Shown one piece after another: positions 8,877-17,286 of a stretch of DNA of 64,000 bases (its first letter is position 1; every line of letters begins with the position of its first letter). Both the position numbers and the translations under genes were made by a program. The stretch covers positions 1,550,001 to 1,614,000 of the forward strand of contig NZ_JAFBBQ010000001.1 in NCBI RefSeq assembly GCF_016907255.1, in the 5' to 3' direction. Origin of the DNA: Microbacterium keratanolyticum. Its GTDB lineage: Bacteria; Actinomycetota; Actinomycetes; Actinomycetales; Microbacteriaceae. The notes under the pieces are model-generated. The model worked only from the letters and a program-made list of their open reading frames with translations. It made no database searches and was not told the DNA's origin.

Positions 8877-9760
8877 GCCTCGGGATGCTTCCCACCGTCG
8901 ACTGGAGCGACATCTTCTCGTTCCAGGACTACGGCGCACTCGTGGCGCTGCTGGCGAACTCGATCATCGCCGGCGCGGTGCTCGGTGTCGTCGGCGGACT
9001 CATCGGCGTCTTTGTGATGCAGCGCGACCTCGCCTTCGCCGTGCACGGCATCAGTGAGCTCTCCTTCGCGGGAGCCGCCGCGGCCCTGCTCTTCGGCGGA
9101 AGCGTCGTGGCGGGCTCGGTCGGCGGCGCACTCGTCGCGGCGATCATCATCGGCGTGCTCGGCTCTCGGGCGCGCGACCGCAACTCGGTCGTCGGTGTGC
9201 TGATGCCGTTCGGGCTGGGCCTCGGCATCCTGTTCCTCTCGCTCTACGACGGACGCAGCGCCAACCAGTTCAGCCTCCTCACTGGGCAGATCGTCTCGGT
9301 CTCCAGCCCTGACCTGGGCTGGCTCGTCGGTATCAGCGCGATCGTGCTGGTCGGCCTCGTGCTGATGTGGAACCCACTGCGCTACGACTCGCTCGATCCC
9401 GTGTCGGCGCAGGCGCGCGGTGTGCCCACGCGCACCGTCAGCATCGTCTTCATGGTGTTGCTGGGACTCATCGTCGCGGTCAGCGTGCACATCATCGGCG
9501 CGCTGCTCGTCATGGCTCTGCTCGTGACGCCTGCAGCCGCCGCGATGCGGGTGGCCGCGGGACCGGTTCTCGTGCCACTTCTCGCCGCCCTGTTCGGTTT
9601 CACGGCGGCCGTCGGCGGCATCCTGCTCGCGCTCGCAGGCACCCTCCCTGTGAGCCCGTACATCACCACGATCTCGTTCGCGATCTACGGAGTCTGCTGG
9701 CTGGTGAGCCGTGCACAGGGGCGGGTTCGTCCCGAACGCAGAGCGCGCATCGCGGGCTAA
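8873..9760 (+). CDS. znuB: Zinc ABC transporter permease
   Basis: A 295-residue membrane protein of the ABC-3 family with about eight hydrophobic helices. The family blocks RDLAFAVHGISELSFAGAA and HIIGALLVMALLVTPAAAAM are clear. It forms the zinc channel with ZnuC. It overlaps znuC by four bases. The 117 bases between its stop and the following coiled-coil gene hold no obvious terminator, so read-through is possible. Confidence 0.93.
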   Translation: MSLGMLPTVDWSDIFSFQDYGALVALLANSIIAGAVLGVVGGLIGVFVMQRDLAFAVHGISELSFAGAAAALLFGGSVVAGSVGGALVAAIIIGVLGSRARDRNSVVGVLMPFGLGLGILFLSLYDGRSANQFSLLTGQIVSVSSPDLGWLVGISAIVLVGLVLMWNPLRYDSLDPVSAQARGVPTRTVSIVFMVLLGLIVAVSVHIIGALLVMALLVTPAAAAMRVAAGPVLVPLLAALFGFTAAVGGILLALAGTLPVSPYITTISFAIYGVCWLVSRAQGRVRPERRARIAG

Positions 9761-9877
9761 GCTACAACCACCCCACGCCGTCGCCGAGCGGGTATCGGTA
9801 CGGTCTTCCTTCCTCGCTGTCTCACATCGCCCCGGATGCTGCAGATGCCGCGAGAGCTGAATCAGGAGAGGTCGCAC

Positions 9878-11389
9878 GTGACCGAGCAGAGCACGACCGA
9901 GAACGAGCAGGGCGACTTCTTCGACCAGCTCATCGACCGCAACCCGCGCGAGCACGCCTCGTTCACGGTGGCCTTCCGCGGCTACGACCGCGACGAGGTC
10001 GACGCCTCCGTCACGGCACTGCGTGCAGAGGTGCGCCGCCTGACCGAGCGCCTCGATTCTATGAATGACCGCACCCGCGACGAGATCGAGCGTGCGCGTG
10101 AGCAGATCCGCCGCGAGAGCGATGAGGCGGCGCAGGCGTCTCAGGAGGAACGCGACGAGGTCGAACGCGCGTCGCGTGAAGAGCTCGAAGAAACCGCCCG
10201 TGCGCAGCGTGAAGAGCTGGAAGAGGCACTGCGTGCGGCGAAGGCAGAGGCTGCCGACGCCGAGTCCGCTCGTCAGGCCGCCGAGGCCGAGCGCGCGACC
10301 GCCGAGGCGAAGGTGGCAGAGGCTGCGGAGCAGGTTGCCGCTCTCACGGCCGAGCTCGCTGGCAGCACCGCCCTGGCCGACGCGGATGAAGCGTCGTCGC
10401 GTCAGCAGTTCGACGCCGTCCTTCGTGTGGCCGAAGAGCAGGCCCGCTCGCTGATCCAGAACGCCGCCGTGCAGTCCGAGCGCCTTCTCGAAGCCGCTCG
10501 CGAAGAGGTCGCCGTCAAGCGCGCCGACCTTGAGGTCGATGTCGCCCGCATCACGACGCAGGCACAGCACGACGCCGACCAGGTGCGCCTGAAGATCGAG
10601 ACCGAGTACACCGCCCACGAGGCGCGCATCGAGCGTGAAGCCGCCCACGCCGCCGAGAAGGCCGCGCAGGCCGAGCGCGAGGCTGCGGCCATCCGCACAG
10701 AGGCAGAGAAGGGCGCCGCGGCGCTGCGCGCGCTCGTCACGCGTGAGGTCACCGACCTGCGCACCGACGCAGAGCGCAGCGCTCGCGAGATGAACGCGCG
10801 CACGCTCGAGTTCGAGGAATCGCTGGCACGCCGTCAGGACGACGCGCAGCAGGAGTTCCTGGTGCTGCACGAGCAGGCCGTCGCGCACGCGGAGCGCATC
10901 ACGTCCGACGCGAACGAACAGGTCTCCTCCTCGCTCGAGCACGCGAAGCGCATCTCTGCCAAGGCGGATGACTACGAGCGTGTGGCGCGCACGCAGGCGC
11001 AGGCGGTCGACGCCGACGCCCAGGCGCGGGCACGCGAGACGCTGGAGCGCGCACGCGTCAAGGCGCAGAAGATCGTCGAGACGGTCGCAGAGCACACCAA
11101 CACGGTGCTTCGCGACGCAGAAGACCGCGCCCGTCAGCTGCGCTGGCAGCAGCAGCAGATGTCGAGCTTCATGGCTGAGGTGCGCGAGCTCATCCGTCCC
11201 GATGGTGTGCTGTCCGCGGCTGCGACGGACGACGAGCAGAAGGCGGATGCTCCTGCACCGGCCGAGTCCGTTGAGGGGACGCCGGCTGAGGGCGCGGATG
11301 CTCCCGCGGAATCCGCCGCGAAGGCCGATGCGGATGCTCCCGCGAAGTCGCCCGCGATCACAAAGCCGACCCCGAAGAAGAAGGGCTGA
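9878..11389 (+). CDS. DivIVA-like long coiled-coil protein
   Basis: A 503-residue protein. Residues about 20-60 (FTVAFRGYDRDEVDASVTAL) resemble the membrane-binding head of DivIVA. Residues about 60-430 are an almost unbroken Ala/Glu/Arg heptad coiled coil, and the last 70 residues are an acidic Ala/Pro tail ending KPTPKKKG. Such proteins in actinobacteria organise polar growth or form cytoskeletal filaments (Wag31, FilP and Scy types); the exact role is unknown. GTG 9878 is chosen over the upstream ATG at 9836 because AGGAGAG lies 7 bases before it. Neighbouring zinc genes give no functional hint. Confidence 0.75.
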   Translation: MTEQSTTENEQGDFFDQLIDRNPREHASFTVAFRGYDRDEVDASVTALRAEVRRLTERLDSMNDRTRDEIERAREQIRRESDEAAQASQEERDEVERASREELEETARAQREELEEALRAAKAEAADAESARQAAEAERATAEAKVAEAAEQVAALTAELAGSTALADADEASSRQQFDAVLRVAEEQARSLIQNAAVQSERLLEAAREEVAVKRADLEVDVARITTQAQHDADQVRLKIETEYTAHEARIEREAAHAAEKAAQAEREAAAIRTEAEKGAAALRALVTREVTDLRTDAERSAREMNARTLEFEESLARRQDDAQQEFLVLHEQAVAHAERITSDANEQVSSSLEHAKRISAKADDYERVARTQAQAVDADAQARARETLERARVKAQKIVETVAEHTNTVLRDAEDRARQLRWQQQQMSSFMAEVRELIRPDGVLSAAATDDEQKADAPAPAESVEGTPAEGADAPAESAAKADADAPAKSPAITKPTPKKKG

Positions 11390-11424
11390 TCCGCGCTCTC
11401 AGGGCTCTGTCACGAGGCCGGATC

Positions 11425-11430
11425 TAGACT
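11425..11430 (+). promoter_or_regulatory. -10 hexamer TAGACT for the zur operon
   Basis: TAGACT ends 6 bases before the zur ATG at 11437, indicating a leaderless message. I see no Zur-type box around it, so zur autoregulation is not supported here. Confidence 0.6.
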
Positions 11431-11436
11431 CGAATC

Positions 11437-11844
11437 ATGGCTCAACGCAACACCTGGCAGCGCGAACGCGTGCGCGAGGCACTCGCCGACGTGCGGGGCT
11501 TCGTGAGCGCGCAGACGCTGCACGGCACACTGCGCGACGAGAACACGGGCATCGGCCTGGCTACGGTCTACCGTGCGCTGGCGGGCCTTGTGGCGTCCGG
11601 CGATGCGGATTCGCTGCTGAGCCCCGACGGTGAGGCGCTCTACCGCGCGTGCAGCACGCAGGGGCACCACCATCACCTCATCTGCCGCCGGTGCGGACTC
11701 ACGGTCGAGATCGAAGCGACCGACGTCGAACAGTGGGCACAGCGCACCGCGGCGATGCACGGGTTCCGCGATGCGGAGCATGTCGTCGACGTCTTCGGGC
11801 TGTGCACCCCCTGCGCGAAGGCCAAAGCTCGCGCCGAGGCCTGA
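11437..11844 (+). CDS. zur: Fur-family zinc regulator
   Basis: A 135-residue Fur-family repressor. The N-terminal winged helix includes TGIGLATVYRALAGLVASGDAD. The regulatory zinc site follows as QGHHHHLICRRCG, and the structural pair of cysteines is CTPC near the C-terminus. The HHHH cluster, the two CxxC pairs and the nearby ZnuABC operon with a Zur-type operator make zinc sensing far more likely than iron. It is the first gene of a tight run: the permease follows after two bases, and three more genes overlap in turn. Confidence 0.9.
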   Translation: MAQRNTWQRERVREALADVRGFVSAQTLHGTLRDENTGIGLATVYRALAGLVASGDADSLLSPDGEALYRACSTQGHHHHLICRRCGLTVEIEATDVEQWAQRTAAMHGFRDAEHVVDVFGLCTPCAKAKARAEA

Positions 11845-11846
11845 CC

Positions 11847-12851
11847 GTGGCTGTCGTCACCCGCACAGGGCGCCCCTCCGCCGCGATCGGCGCCGGCATC
11901 GGCATCCTGATCATCGCGGCCTTGGTGCTGCTCGATCTCTTTGCGCCGGCTCTGTTCCCCATGTCGCTCCCCGAGCGTGCACAGGACGGACTGACCCTCG
12001 CGCTCAGCGTGCTCTTCGAGGCTCTGCCGTTCGTGATCCTCGGCGTGCTGCTGTCGATCGTCGTGCAGGTGTGGCTGCCGACGGGCGCGATCGAGCGCAT
12101 CCTGCCGCGCCGCGGGTGGGCGCGCCGGGCCGTCCTCTCGCTGCTGGGCATGTTCATCCCGGTCTGCGAGTGCGGCAACGTGCCGTTCGCGCGCGGCCTG
12201 ATGATGCGGGGTCTCGCCCCGGCGGAGGCACTGACCTTCCTGATGGCGGCGCCGATCGTGAACCCGATCGTGATCCTCACGACGCACGCCGCGTTCGGCT
12301 GGGACGGAGGCATCCTCGTGGCACGCCTCGTGGGCGGCTACCTGATCGCCAACCTGATCGGCTGGATCTACTCCCGGCACCCTTCGCAGGACGCGCTGTT
12401 GACCTCGCGGTTCATTGCGACCTGTGAGCGCGTCGCCGTCGAGCCGGGAGCACCGGTCCGCCGCAGCCTCACCCAGTTCCTGATCGAGCTGCGTGCCGTG
12501 ATGCCTGCGCTCGTGATCGGGTCGGCGCTCGCGGGAGCCGTGCAGGTGCTCGTGCCGCGCGACGCCCTGCTCGCGATCGGCGCGAACCCGGTGCTGTCGA
12601 TCGTGGCGATGATCGCGCTGGCGATGACGGTCGCGATCTGCTCGAACGTCGACGCCTTCTTCGCGCTGTCCTTCGCTTCGACGTTCTCGCCGGGTGCCCT
12701 CATCGCCTTCCTGCTCGTCGGCCCGCTCGTCGACGTCAAGATGCTCGCGCTGCTGCGTACGACCTTCACGACGCGCACTCTCGTCGGCCTTGTCGTGATC
12801 GTGGTGTTGAGCGCCTTCGCGATCGGAATCGGGGTGAACGTCTTTGGCTGA
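11847..12851 (+). CDS. UPF0718/DUF318 permease
   Basis: A 334-residue membrane protein with about eight hydrophobic helices. The hallmark is FIPVCECGNVPFARGLMMRG, with a Cys-Glu-Cys in a helix, followed by FLMAAPIVNPIVILTT; a second ICSNVDAFFALSF block lies in the C-terminal half. This family pairs with TIGR03943 proteins and is Zur-linked in some Gram-positive bacteria, where it is suspected of moving metal or a metal chaperone. GTG 11847, two bases after the zur stop, gives the natural N-terminus. Transport substrate is not known. Confidence 0.85.
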   Translation: MAVVTRTGRPSAAIGAGIGILIIAALVLLDLFAPALFPMSLPERAQDGLTLALSVLFEALPFVILGVLLSIVVQVWLPTGAIERILPRRGWARRAVLSLLGMFIPVCECGNVPFARGLMMRGLAPAEALTFLMAAPIVNPIVILTTHAAFGWDGGILVARLVGGYLIANLIGWIYSRHPSQDALLTSRFIATCERVAVEPGAPVRRSLTQFLIELRAVMPALVIGSALAGAVQVLVPRDALLAIGANPVLSIVAMIALAMTVAICSNVDAFFALSFASTFSPGALIAFLLVGPLVDVKMLALLRTTFTTRTLVGLVVIVVLSAFAIGIGVNVFG

Positions 12852-13650
12852 CATCTCGCTGTCGACTCCGGATGCTGCGGCGCACCGCCATCCGTCGCGC
12901 GCGGCCGCGCTCGGCAGCCGGTGGCTCGGCGTCGGCCTTGCTGCGGGCATTTCCGTCGTCACTCTGATGCTGGCGTTCGCGGGCCAGCTCACCCTCTACA
13001 TCAGCCCGGAATCCGTCTGGTTCGCGTGCGCCGCAGCGGTCGTGACGATCGCCGGGGCGGTCTGGTCGTGCACACTGCCCCTCGGCGCCGAGAGCGATCA
13101 CGATCACGATCACGACCACGGCGAGGCATCCGGTGGTCGACGCGCGGTCGCCGTCGGTGCCACGGCCGTCGGCGGGGTCATCGCGACCGCCGTGGTCGCC
13201 GGCGCCGTGCTGCTTCCTCCTGCCTCGCTGTCGGTGAGCCTGGCGCTCTCCCGCGACACCGGTGGCGCCGGTCTCTTCGCAGGCGCGGATGTCGCGACGC
13301 TGGGCGCCGCGAGCGACACGAGCTCGTTCGGTGTGGGGGAGTGGTCGACGGTCTTCGCCACCGCCACGCGTCCAGAACTGTACGACGGAGCCGCCGTGAC
13401 CCTCACGGGGTTCCTGACACCGGGTGCGGATGACAGCGCGCAGCTGACCAGACTCGTCATCACGCACTGCGTGATCGATGCGCAACCCGCCTCCGTGCCC
13501 GTGGATATCGCCGACTGGCAGAGCGACTACGCCGTGGGCGACTGGGTGGAGATCGCCGGAACCGTGCGTGTCGCATCCGACGGCTCGCTGAGCATCGAAC
13601 CGGCCGATGTCGCGCCGATCGAAGAGCCGGGGGATCCCTATGAGCACTGA
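12844..13650 (+). CDS. TIGR03943-family putative permease subunit
   Basis: A 268-residue protein with two N-terminal membrane helices, a His/Asp run SDHDHDHDHG (probable metal ligand) between helices two and three, and a periplasm-facing C-terminal domain containing LTGFLTPG and LVITHCVIDAQPASVPV. This is the usual partner of the preceding UPF0718 permease. The predicted start is TTG at 12844, overlapping the permease stop by eight bases; no better start is visible nearby. With the regulator upstream, a role in zinc handling is inferred. Confidence 0.82.
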   Translation: MADISLSTPDAAAHRHPSRAAALGSRWLGVGLAAGISVVTLMLAFAGQLTLYISPESVWFACAAAVVTIAGAVWSCTLPLGAESDHDHDHDHGEASGGRRAVAVGATAVGGVIATAVVAGAVLLPPASLSVSLALSRDTGGAGLFAGADVATLGAASDTSSFGVGEWSTVFATATRPELYDGAAVTLTGFLTPGADDSAQLTRLVITHCVIDAQPASVPVDIADWQSDYAVGDWVEIAGTVRVASDGSLSIEPADVAPIEEPGDPYEH

Positions 13651-15274
13651 CGTGCCCGATCCCTCGCACGCCACGGGCGATGCCCCGGAGCCGCGGCCCA
13701 TGACGCGCGCCGAAGCCCGCGCGCTGCGAGAGGCCGCCGAGGCCGCGCAAGCGACCCAGGCGGAAACCCCCGCCCCCGCGGAGGCATCCGGCCCCGCGTC
13801 GCCTTCCGGCCCACCCATCCCCACTCCTTCCACTCCGCTTTCCTCGGAGGAGCTTCCGGTCGGTTACGCAGCCCCAGAACCGACGAAACCCTCCTCTCAT
13901 CCGCGCTCTTCGCGCCGATTCCTGCTCCTGTTCGCGTCCGTGCTCGGCGTCCTCGCCGTCGTGGTCGGAGCGCTCAGCGCGGTGAGCCTCGTGCAGGGGC
14001 CCCGGCTCGCGAGCGTGCAGGTGGATCCGAGCGGCGCTGTCGAAGCATCCGGAAGCCGCCTGATCCTCACCGCCAACCAGGCGCTCGCGCCGATCGACGA
14101 ATCTCAGGTGAGCATCGAACCGGACGTGCCGTTCACGATCGACAGCACCGGGCGTGCGCTGGGCGTCCGCTTCACGGTGCCGCTGCACGATGACACGGTC
14201 TACACCGTGCGGGTCGACGACGTCACCGGCGTCGGCGGCGGGCCGAGTGCGGTGCTGGAGACGGAGTTCCGTACCCCGAAGACGCACATCTTCCTTCTGC
14301 AGCGCAGCGTCGATGGCGACGACAAGATCTTCCGCACCGACCTCACCGGACAGAAGGCCGTCGCGGTGTACCAGCACCCACAGATCGACGACTTCCGCGC
14401 GACGGCGAACGAGCTCATCGTCGCGGTCGAAGACGGGGGCACGTCGAGTCTCATCGCGATGGACCGCGACGGGAAGAACGAACGCGAGCTGCCGCTGCCG
14501 GGCGTCGGCTACGTCTCGACGCTGCAGGTGTCCGACCGAGGGGGACTCGTCGGCTACACCTTCACCGACAAGAACCTGTCGGCGACGCAGGGGCGCGCGA
14601 GCGTGCTCGCGACCCAGTCGCTGCGTGATGCGAACGCCGAGCCGCAGCTCATCGAGATCGGTGGCGAGCCTGCGAGCATCGCGTCGTGGGAGTTCGTTCC
14701 GGATGCTGCTGCGGTGCTGTTCGTCGACTTCGACGGCACGCTCTCCCTGGACGACCGTTCGGGCGATGCCGGCCCGCAGACGTTGGGACTGGCGCAGTCG
14801 ATCCAGGCGCTCTCGCGAGGTACGTACACGGCGATCATCGAGCGCACCGAGGGTCTCTTCGTGCTCGACCTCGCCGACGGTGCGGAGGAGCCCCTCGCCC
14901 TCTCCGTCCCGGACTTCGGCACCCCCGTGGGCATCACCCTCTACCCCGGCGGTGAACTGCGTCACGTGATCGCGCGCGACGCGGGGGGTCTACCCACCGG
15001 GCAGGCGATCATCCGCGTCGACGATGACGGCGCGGCACAGCCGCTGTTCGAGGTCTCCAGCACGGACTCGATCGTGCAGAGCTGCGCCTCCCCGAGCGGC
15101 CGCTACGCTGCCGTCTCGGTCGCCCCCGACCTGCTGAACAACCCCTACGACCGTTCACTGCTGCCGATGCCCGAGACGGTGCAGACGCACCTCATCGAGA
15201 TCGCGACGGGAGAGGAGCTGGTCGTGCTGGCAGGTTTCGACACCTCCTGGTGCGCGAAGGGGCCGCGCCGATGA
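13640..15274 (+). CDS. Single-pass membrane protein with Ig-like and beta-propeller-like exterior
   Basis: A 544-residue protein of unknown function. Residues 1-92 are a cytoplasmic Ala/Pro-rich tail, one helix spans about 93-117 (RFLLLFASVLGVLAVVVG), residues about 120-215 look like a bacterial Ig-type (SbsA-like) beta domain (ANQALAPIDESQV...YTVRVDDVTGV), and the rest contains repeated short blade-like strands compatible with a beta-propeller. It overlaps both the TIGR03943 gene (11 bases) and the glycosylase gene (4 bases), so it belongs to the zur operon. ATG 13640 is chosen over 13607 on that overlap pattern. Confidence 0.7.
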   Translation: MSTDVPDPSHATGDAPEPRPMTRAEARALREAAEAAQATQAETPAPAEASGPASPSGPPIPTPSTPLSSEELPVGYAAPEPTKPSSHPRSSRRFLLLFASVLGVLAVVVGALSAVSLVQGPRLASVQVDPSGAVEASGSRLILTANQALAPIDESQVSIEPDVPFTIDSTGRALGVRFTVPLHDDTVYTVRVDDVTGVGGGPSAVLETEFRTPKTHIFLLQRSVDGDDKIFRTDLTGQKAVAVYQHPQIDDFRATANELIVAVEDGGTSSLIAMDRDGKNERELPLPGVGYVSTLQVSDRGGLVGYTFTDKNLSATQGRASVLATQSLRDANAEPQLIEIGGEPASIASWEFVPDAAAVLFVDFDGTLSLDDRSGDAGPQTLGLAQSIQALSRGTYTAIIERTEGLFVLDLADGAEEPLALSVPDFGTPVGITLYPGGELRHVIARDAGGLPTGQAIIRVDDDGAAQPLFEVSSTDSIVQSCASPSGRYAAVSVAPDLLNNPYDRSLLPMPETVQTHLIEIATGEELVVLAGFDTSWCAKGPRR

Positions 15275-16032
15275 GTGCAGAGGCGAGGATGCTGCGCCGT
15301 GCGAGCCGCGCGGACCTGGCGGGTCTCCCCGCAGACGTCGCGCCCTCCCTGCTCGGTGCCGAGCTGCGCACGATCGTCGGCGGATCCGAGGTGCGGGTAC
15401 GCATCACCGAGGTCGAGGCGTATCACGGGCACGGCACAGGTGAGGTGGCTGACCCCGGATCTCACGCCCGGATGGGACGGACCGCCCGGAACGCGACGAT
15501 GTGGGGAGAGCCCGGCCATCTCTACGTCTACCTCAGCCATGGCATCCACTCCTGTGTGAACGTGGTCTGCGGACGTGAGGGCGAGGCCGGAGGAATCCTC
15601 CTTCGTGCCGGCGAGATCATCTCAGGCGTCGAGACCGCGGCAACGCGACGCGGTGCGACGGCGCCCCTGCGCGCGACCGCCCTGCGTGATCTCGCCCGTG
15701 GCCCAGGACGCTTCGGTCAGGCGGTCGGCCTGCGGCATCCGATCCACGACGGCATCGATGCGATCACGGGGATCGCGCAGGCCGGAGCATCCGCCGAGCT
15801 GTGGCTGGGTGCGCGCGAAGCGGATGTCGCCAGTGGACCGCGCGTCGGCGTTGCCGGCCTCGCCGGAACGGCCGCATTCCCCTGGCGGTACTGGATCGCC
15901 GGTGACCCGACCGTCTCGCCCTTCCGATGGGGACGCGGAGCAGCAGAAGCCGCTCGTGCCGCGTCCCTGACGGGCGACGTCGACAGCGCGCAGCATCTGT
16001 CGCTCTCGTCCACCGACACGCCCGGCTTCTGA
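15271..16032 (+). CDS. DNA-3-methyladenine glycosylase (AAG/MPG family)
   Basis: A 253-residue monofunctional glycosylase. The catalytic Glu lies in RITEVEAYHG, and family blocks ARMGRTARNATMWGEPGHLYVYLSHGIHSCVNVV and GGILLRAGE are intact. It removes alkylated purines such as 3-methyladenine and hypoxanthine from DNA as the first step of base excision repair. It overlaps the preceding membrane-protein gene by four bases (ATGA), so it is the last gene of the run that begins with zur; linkage of an alkylation repair enzyme to a zinc regulator is unusual and may be only positional. Confidence 0.92.
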   Translation: MSAEARMLRRASRADLAGLPADVAPSLLGAELRTIVGGSEVRVRITEVEAYHGHGTGEVADPGSHARMGRTARNATMWGEPGHLYVYLSHGIHSCVNVVCGREGEAGGILLRAGEIISGVETAATRRGATAPLRATALRDLARGPGRFGQAVGLRHPIHDGIDAITGIAQAGASAELWLGAREADVASGPRVGVAGLAGTAAFPWRYWIAGDPTVSPFRWGRGAAEAARAASLTGDVDSAQHLSLSSTDTPGF

Positions 16033-16039
16033 GGCGTGC

Positions 16040-16045
16040 TAAACT
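16040..16045 (+). promoter_or_regulatory. Candidate -10 TAAACT for the rpmB operon
   Basis: TAAACT fits TANNNT and predicts a start near 16052, just at the 5' arm of the leader hairpin. No good -35 is seen, so this is tentative. Confidence 0.45.
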
Positions 16046-16049
16046 GACT

Positions 16050-16187
16050 CCTTGTCTGTGCGCACTCCTGTGCACAGTTCGCATACTTCCCCTTCCTGAG
16101 GCCGAGAAATCGGCGAGGGACGGCTGTGTGCAGACAAGGGATCTTGGGTGAGGCCGTCCGGCCTCACGGTAATGAAGGAGTCACAAC
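16050..16187 (+). promoter_or_regulatory. Structured 5' leader of rpmB-rpmG-rpsN
   Basis: About 136 transcribed bases with three nested or adjacent stems. CCTTGTCTG at 16050-16058 pairs perfectly with 16131-16139, and the stem extends to about 15 pairs with wobbles. Inside it, GCCGA-GAAA-TCGGC (16101-16114) is a hairpin closed by a GNRA loop. Then GTGAGGCC-GTCC-GGCCTCAC (16148-16167) is a perfect 8-bp hairpin ending 6 bases before the GAAGGAG ribosome site (16174-16180). The layout suggests control of translation or termination, by a ribosomal protein or another signal. I do not recognise an established family. Confidence 0.6.
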
Positions 16188-16424
16188 ATGGCAGCAGTGT
16201 GCCAGGTGACCGGAGCTGTTCCCGGCTTCGGACACAACATCTCGCACTCGCACCGCCGGACGAAGCGTCGCTTCGACCCGAACGTGCAGAAGAAGACCTA
16301 TTTCGTGCCGTCGCTCGGTCGTAAGATCACGCTGAACGTGTCCGCCAAGGGCATCAAGGTGATCGACGTTCGCGGCATCGAGAACGTGGTCAACGACCTC
16401 CTTGCGAAGGGTGTGAAGCTCTAA
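16188..16424 (+). CDS. rpmB: 50S ribosomal protein L28, C-minus type
   Basis: A 78-residue L28 beginning MAAVCQVTG and containing [19 protein letters not shown] and [12 protein letters not shown]. The zinc-ribbon cysteine pairs of the C-plus form are absent (only one Cys), so it needs no zinc. In mycobacteria and Streptomyces such forms are Zur-repressed spares; here I see no Zur box, so it may be the ordinary copy. GAAGGAG lies 7 bases before the ATG. The stop TAA shares its last base with the rpmG ATG. Confidence 0.95.
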   Translation: MAAVCQVTGAVPGFGHNISHSHRRTKRRFDPNVQKKTYFVPSLGRKITLNVSAKGIKVIDVRGIENVVNDLLAKGVKL

Positions 16425-16594
16425 TGGCCAAGAAGGCACAGGACGTACGTCCGATCATCAAGCTGCGTTCGACGGCAGGTACGGGCTACACGTACGTCAC
16501 CAAGAAGAACCGTCGCAACACCCCCGACCGCCTGGTGCTGAAGAAGTATGACCCGGTCATCCGTCAGCACGTCGAATTCCGCGAGGAGCGTTAA
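16424..16594 (+). CDS. rpmG: 50S ribosomal protein L33, C-minus type
   Basis: A 56-residue L33 (starts [19 protein letters not shown], contains [14 protein letters not shown] and ends HVEFREER). There are no cysteines, so it is the zinc-free variety. The ATG overlaps the rpmB stop by one base (TAATG), and rpsN follows after two bases, so all three are translated from one message. Confidence 0.95.
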   Translation: MAKKAQDVRPIIKLRSTAGTGYTYVTKKNRRNTPDRLVLKKYDPVIRQHVEFREER

Positions 16595-16596
16595 TC

Positions 16597-16902
16597 ATGG
16601 CGAAGAAGAGCAAGATCGCTCGCAACGAGCAGCGCAAGGTGGTCGTCGACCGCTACGCAGAGCGTCGCCTCGAGCTGAAGAAGACCCTGATCGACCCGAA
16701 CGCGACCGACGAGGCCCGTGAGGCTGCACGCGTCGGCCTGCAGAAGCTCCCGCGCAACGCGTCGCCGGTGCGTGTGCGTTCGCGCGACGTCATCGACGGC
16801 CGCCCCCGCGGTGTCCTCACGAAGTTCGGCATCTCGCGTGTCCGCTTCCGTGACATGGCACACCGTGGCGAGCTGCCCGGCGTGACCAAGTCGAGCTGGT
16901 AA
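16597..16902 (+). CDS. rpsN: 30S ribosomal protein S14, C-minus type
   Basis: A 101-residue S14 of the long zinc-free form: [14 protein letters not shown] at the N-terminus, [14 protein letters not shown] in the middle, and the conserved [24 protein letters not shown] end. The short C-plus form (about 61 residues with CxxC pairs) is clearly different. It is the last gene of the operon, followed at once by a strong intrinsic terminator. Confidence 0.95.
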   Translation: MAKKSKIARNEQRKVVVDRYAERRLELKKTLIDPNATDEAREAARVGLQKLPRNASPVRVRSRDVIDGRPRGVLTKFGISRVRFRDMAHRGELPGVTKSSW

Positions 16903-16915
16903 GCATCGCTTTCTG

Positions 16916-16950
16916 AAAGGGGCGGGGTTCTTCGGAACTCCGCCCCTTTT
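16916..16950 (+). terminator. Rho-independent terminator after rpsN
   Basis: A 15-pair stem (16916-16930 with 16935-16949, one G-T pair) is closed by a TTCG tetraloop and ends in TTTT. Confidence 0.93.
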
Positions 16951-16983
16951 GCGTGCCTTCGGCGGCTTTGCGCCGCGCTGTGG

Positions 16984-17047
16984 TTTGTCCCTGTTTCTTG
17001 TTTGTCCCTGCTTCTTGTTGCCCTGTTTCTTGTTTGCCCTGTCTTTG
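16984..17047. repeat. Pyrimidine-rich tandem repeat, about 17-bp unit
   Basis: TTTGTCCCTG followed by TTTCTTG recurs about 3.5 times with small losses (16984, 17001, 17018, 17033). It is strikingly T-rich for this genome and encodes nothing I can support. Confidence 0.7.
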
Positions 17048-17063
17048 GCCCGGCCCCCATGTG

Positions 17064-17184
<121 letters not shown>

Positions 17185-17286
17185 CACGGCCCGCGCGTGT
17201 TCTGCACGTCGCCCCGGGTGAGGTTCTTCTCCACAAGCCGAGCCGTCGGAGGCATCCGGGTGCTGCGCACTCGCCATCCTCGAGGC

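Noticed and set aside
5245..11095. Very long minus-strand open frames over the E2, znu and coiled-coil genes
   Set aside because: High-GC shadow frames opposite well-supported genes.
16033..16187. A Zur box before rpmB
   Set aside because: Expected from other actinobacteria, but no sequence near TGANAATNATTNTCA is present.
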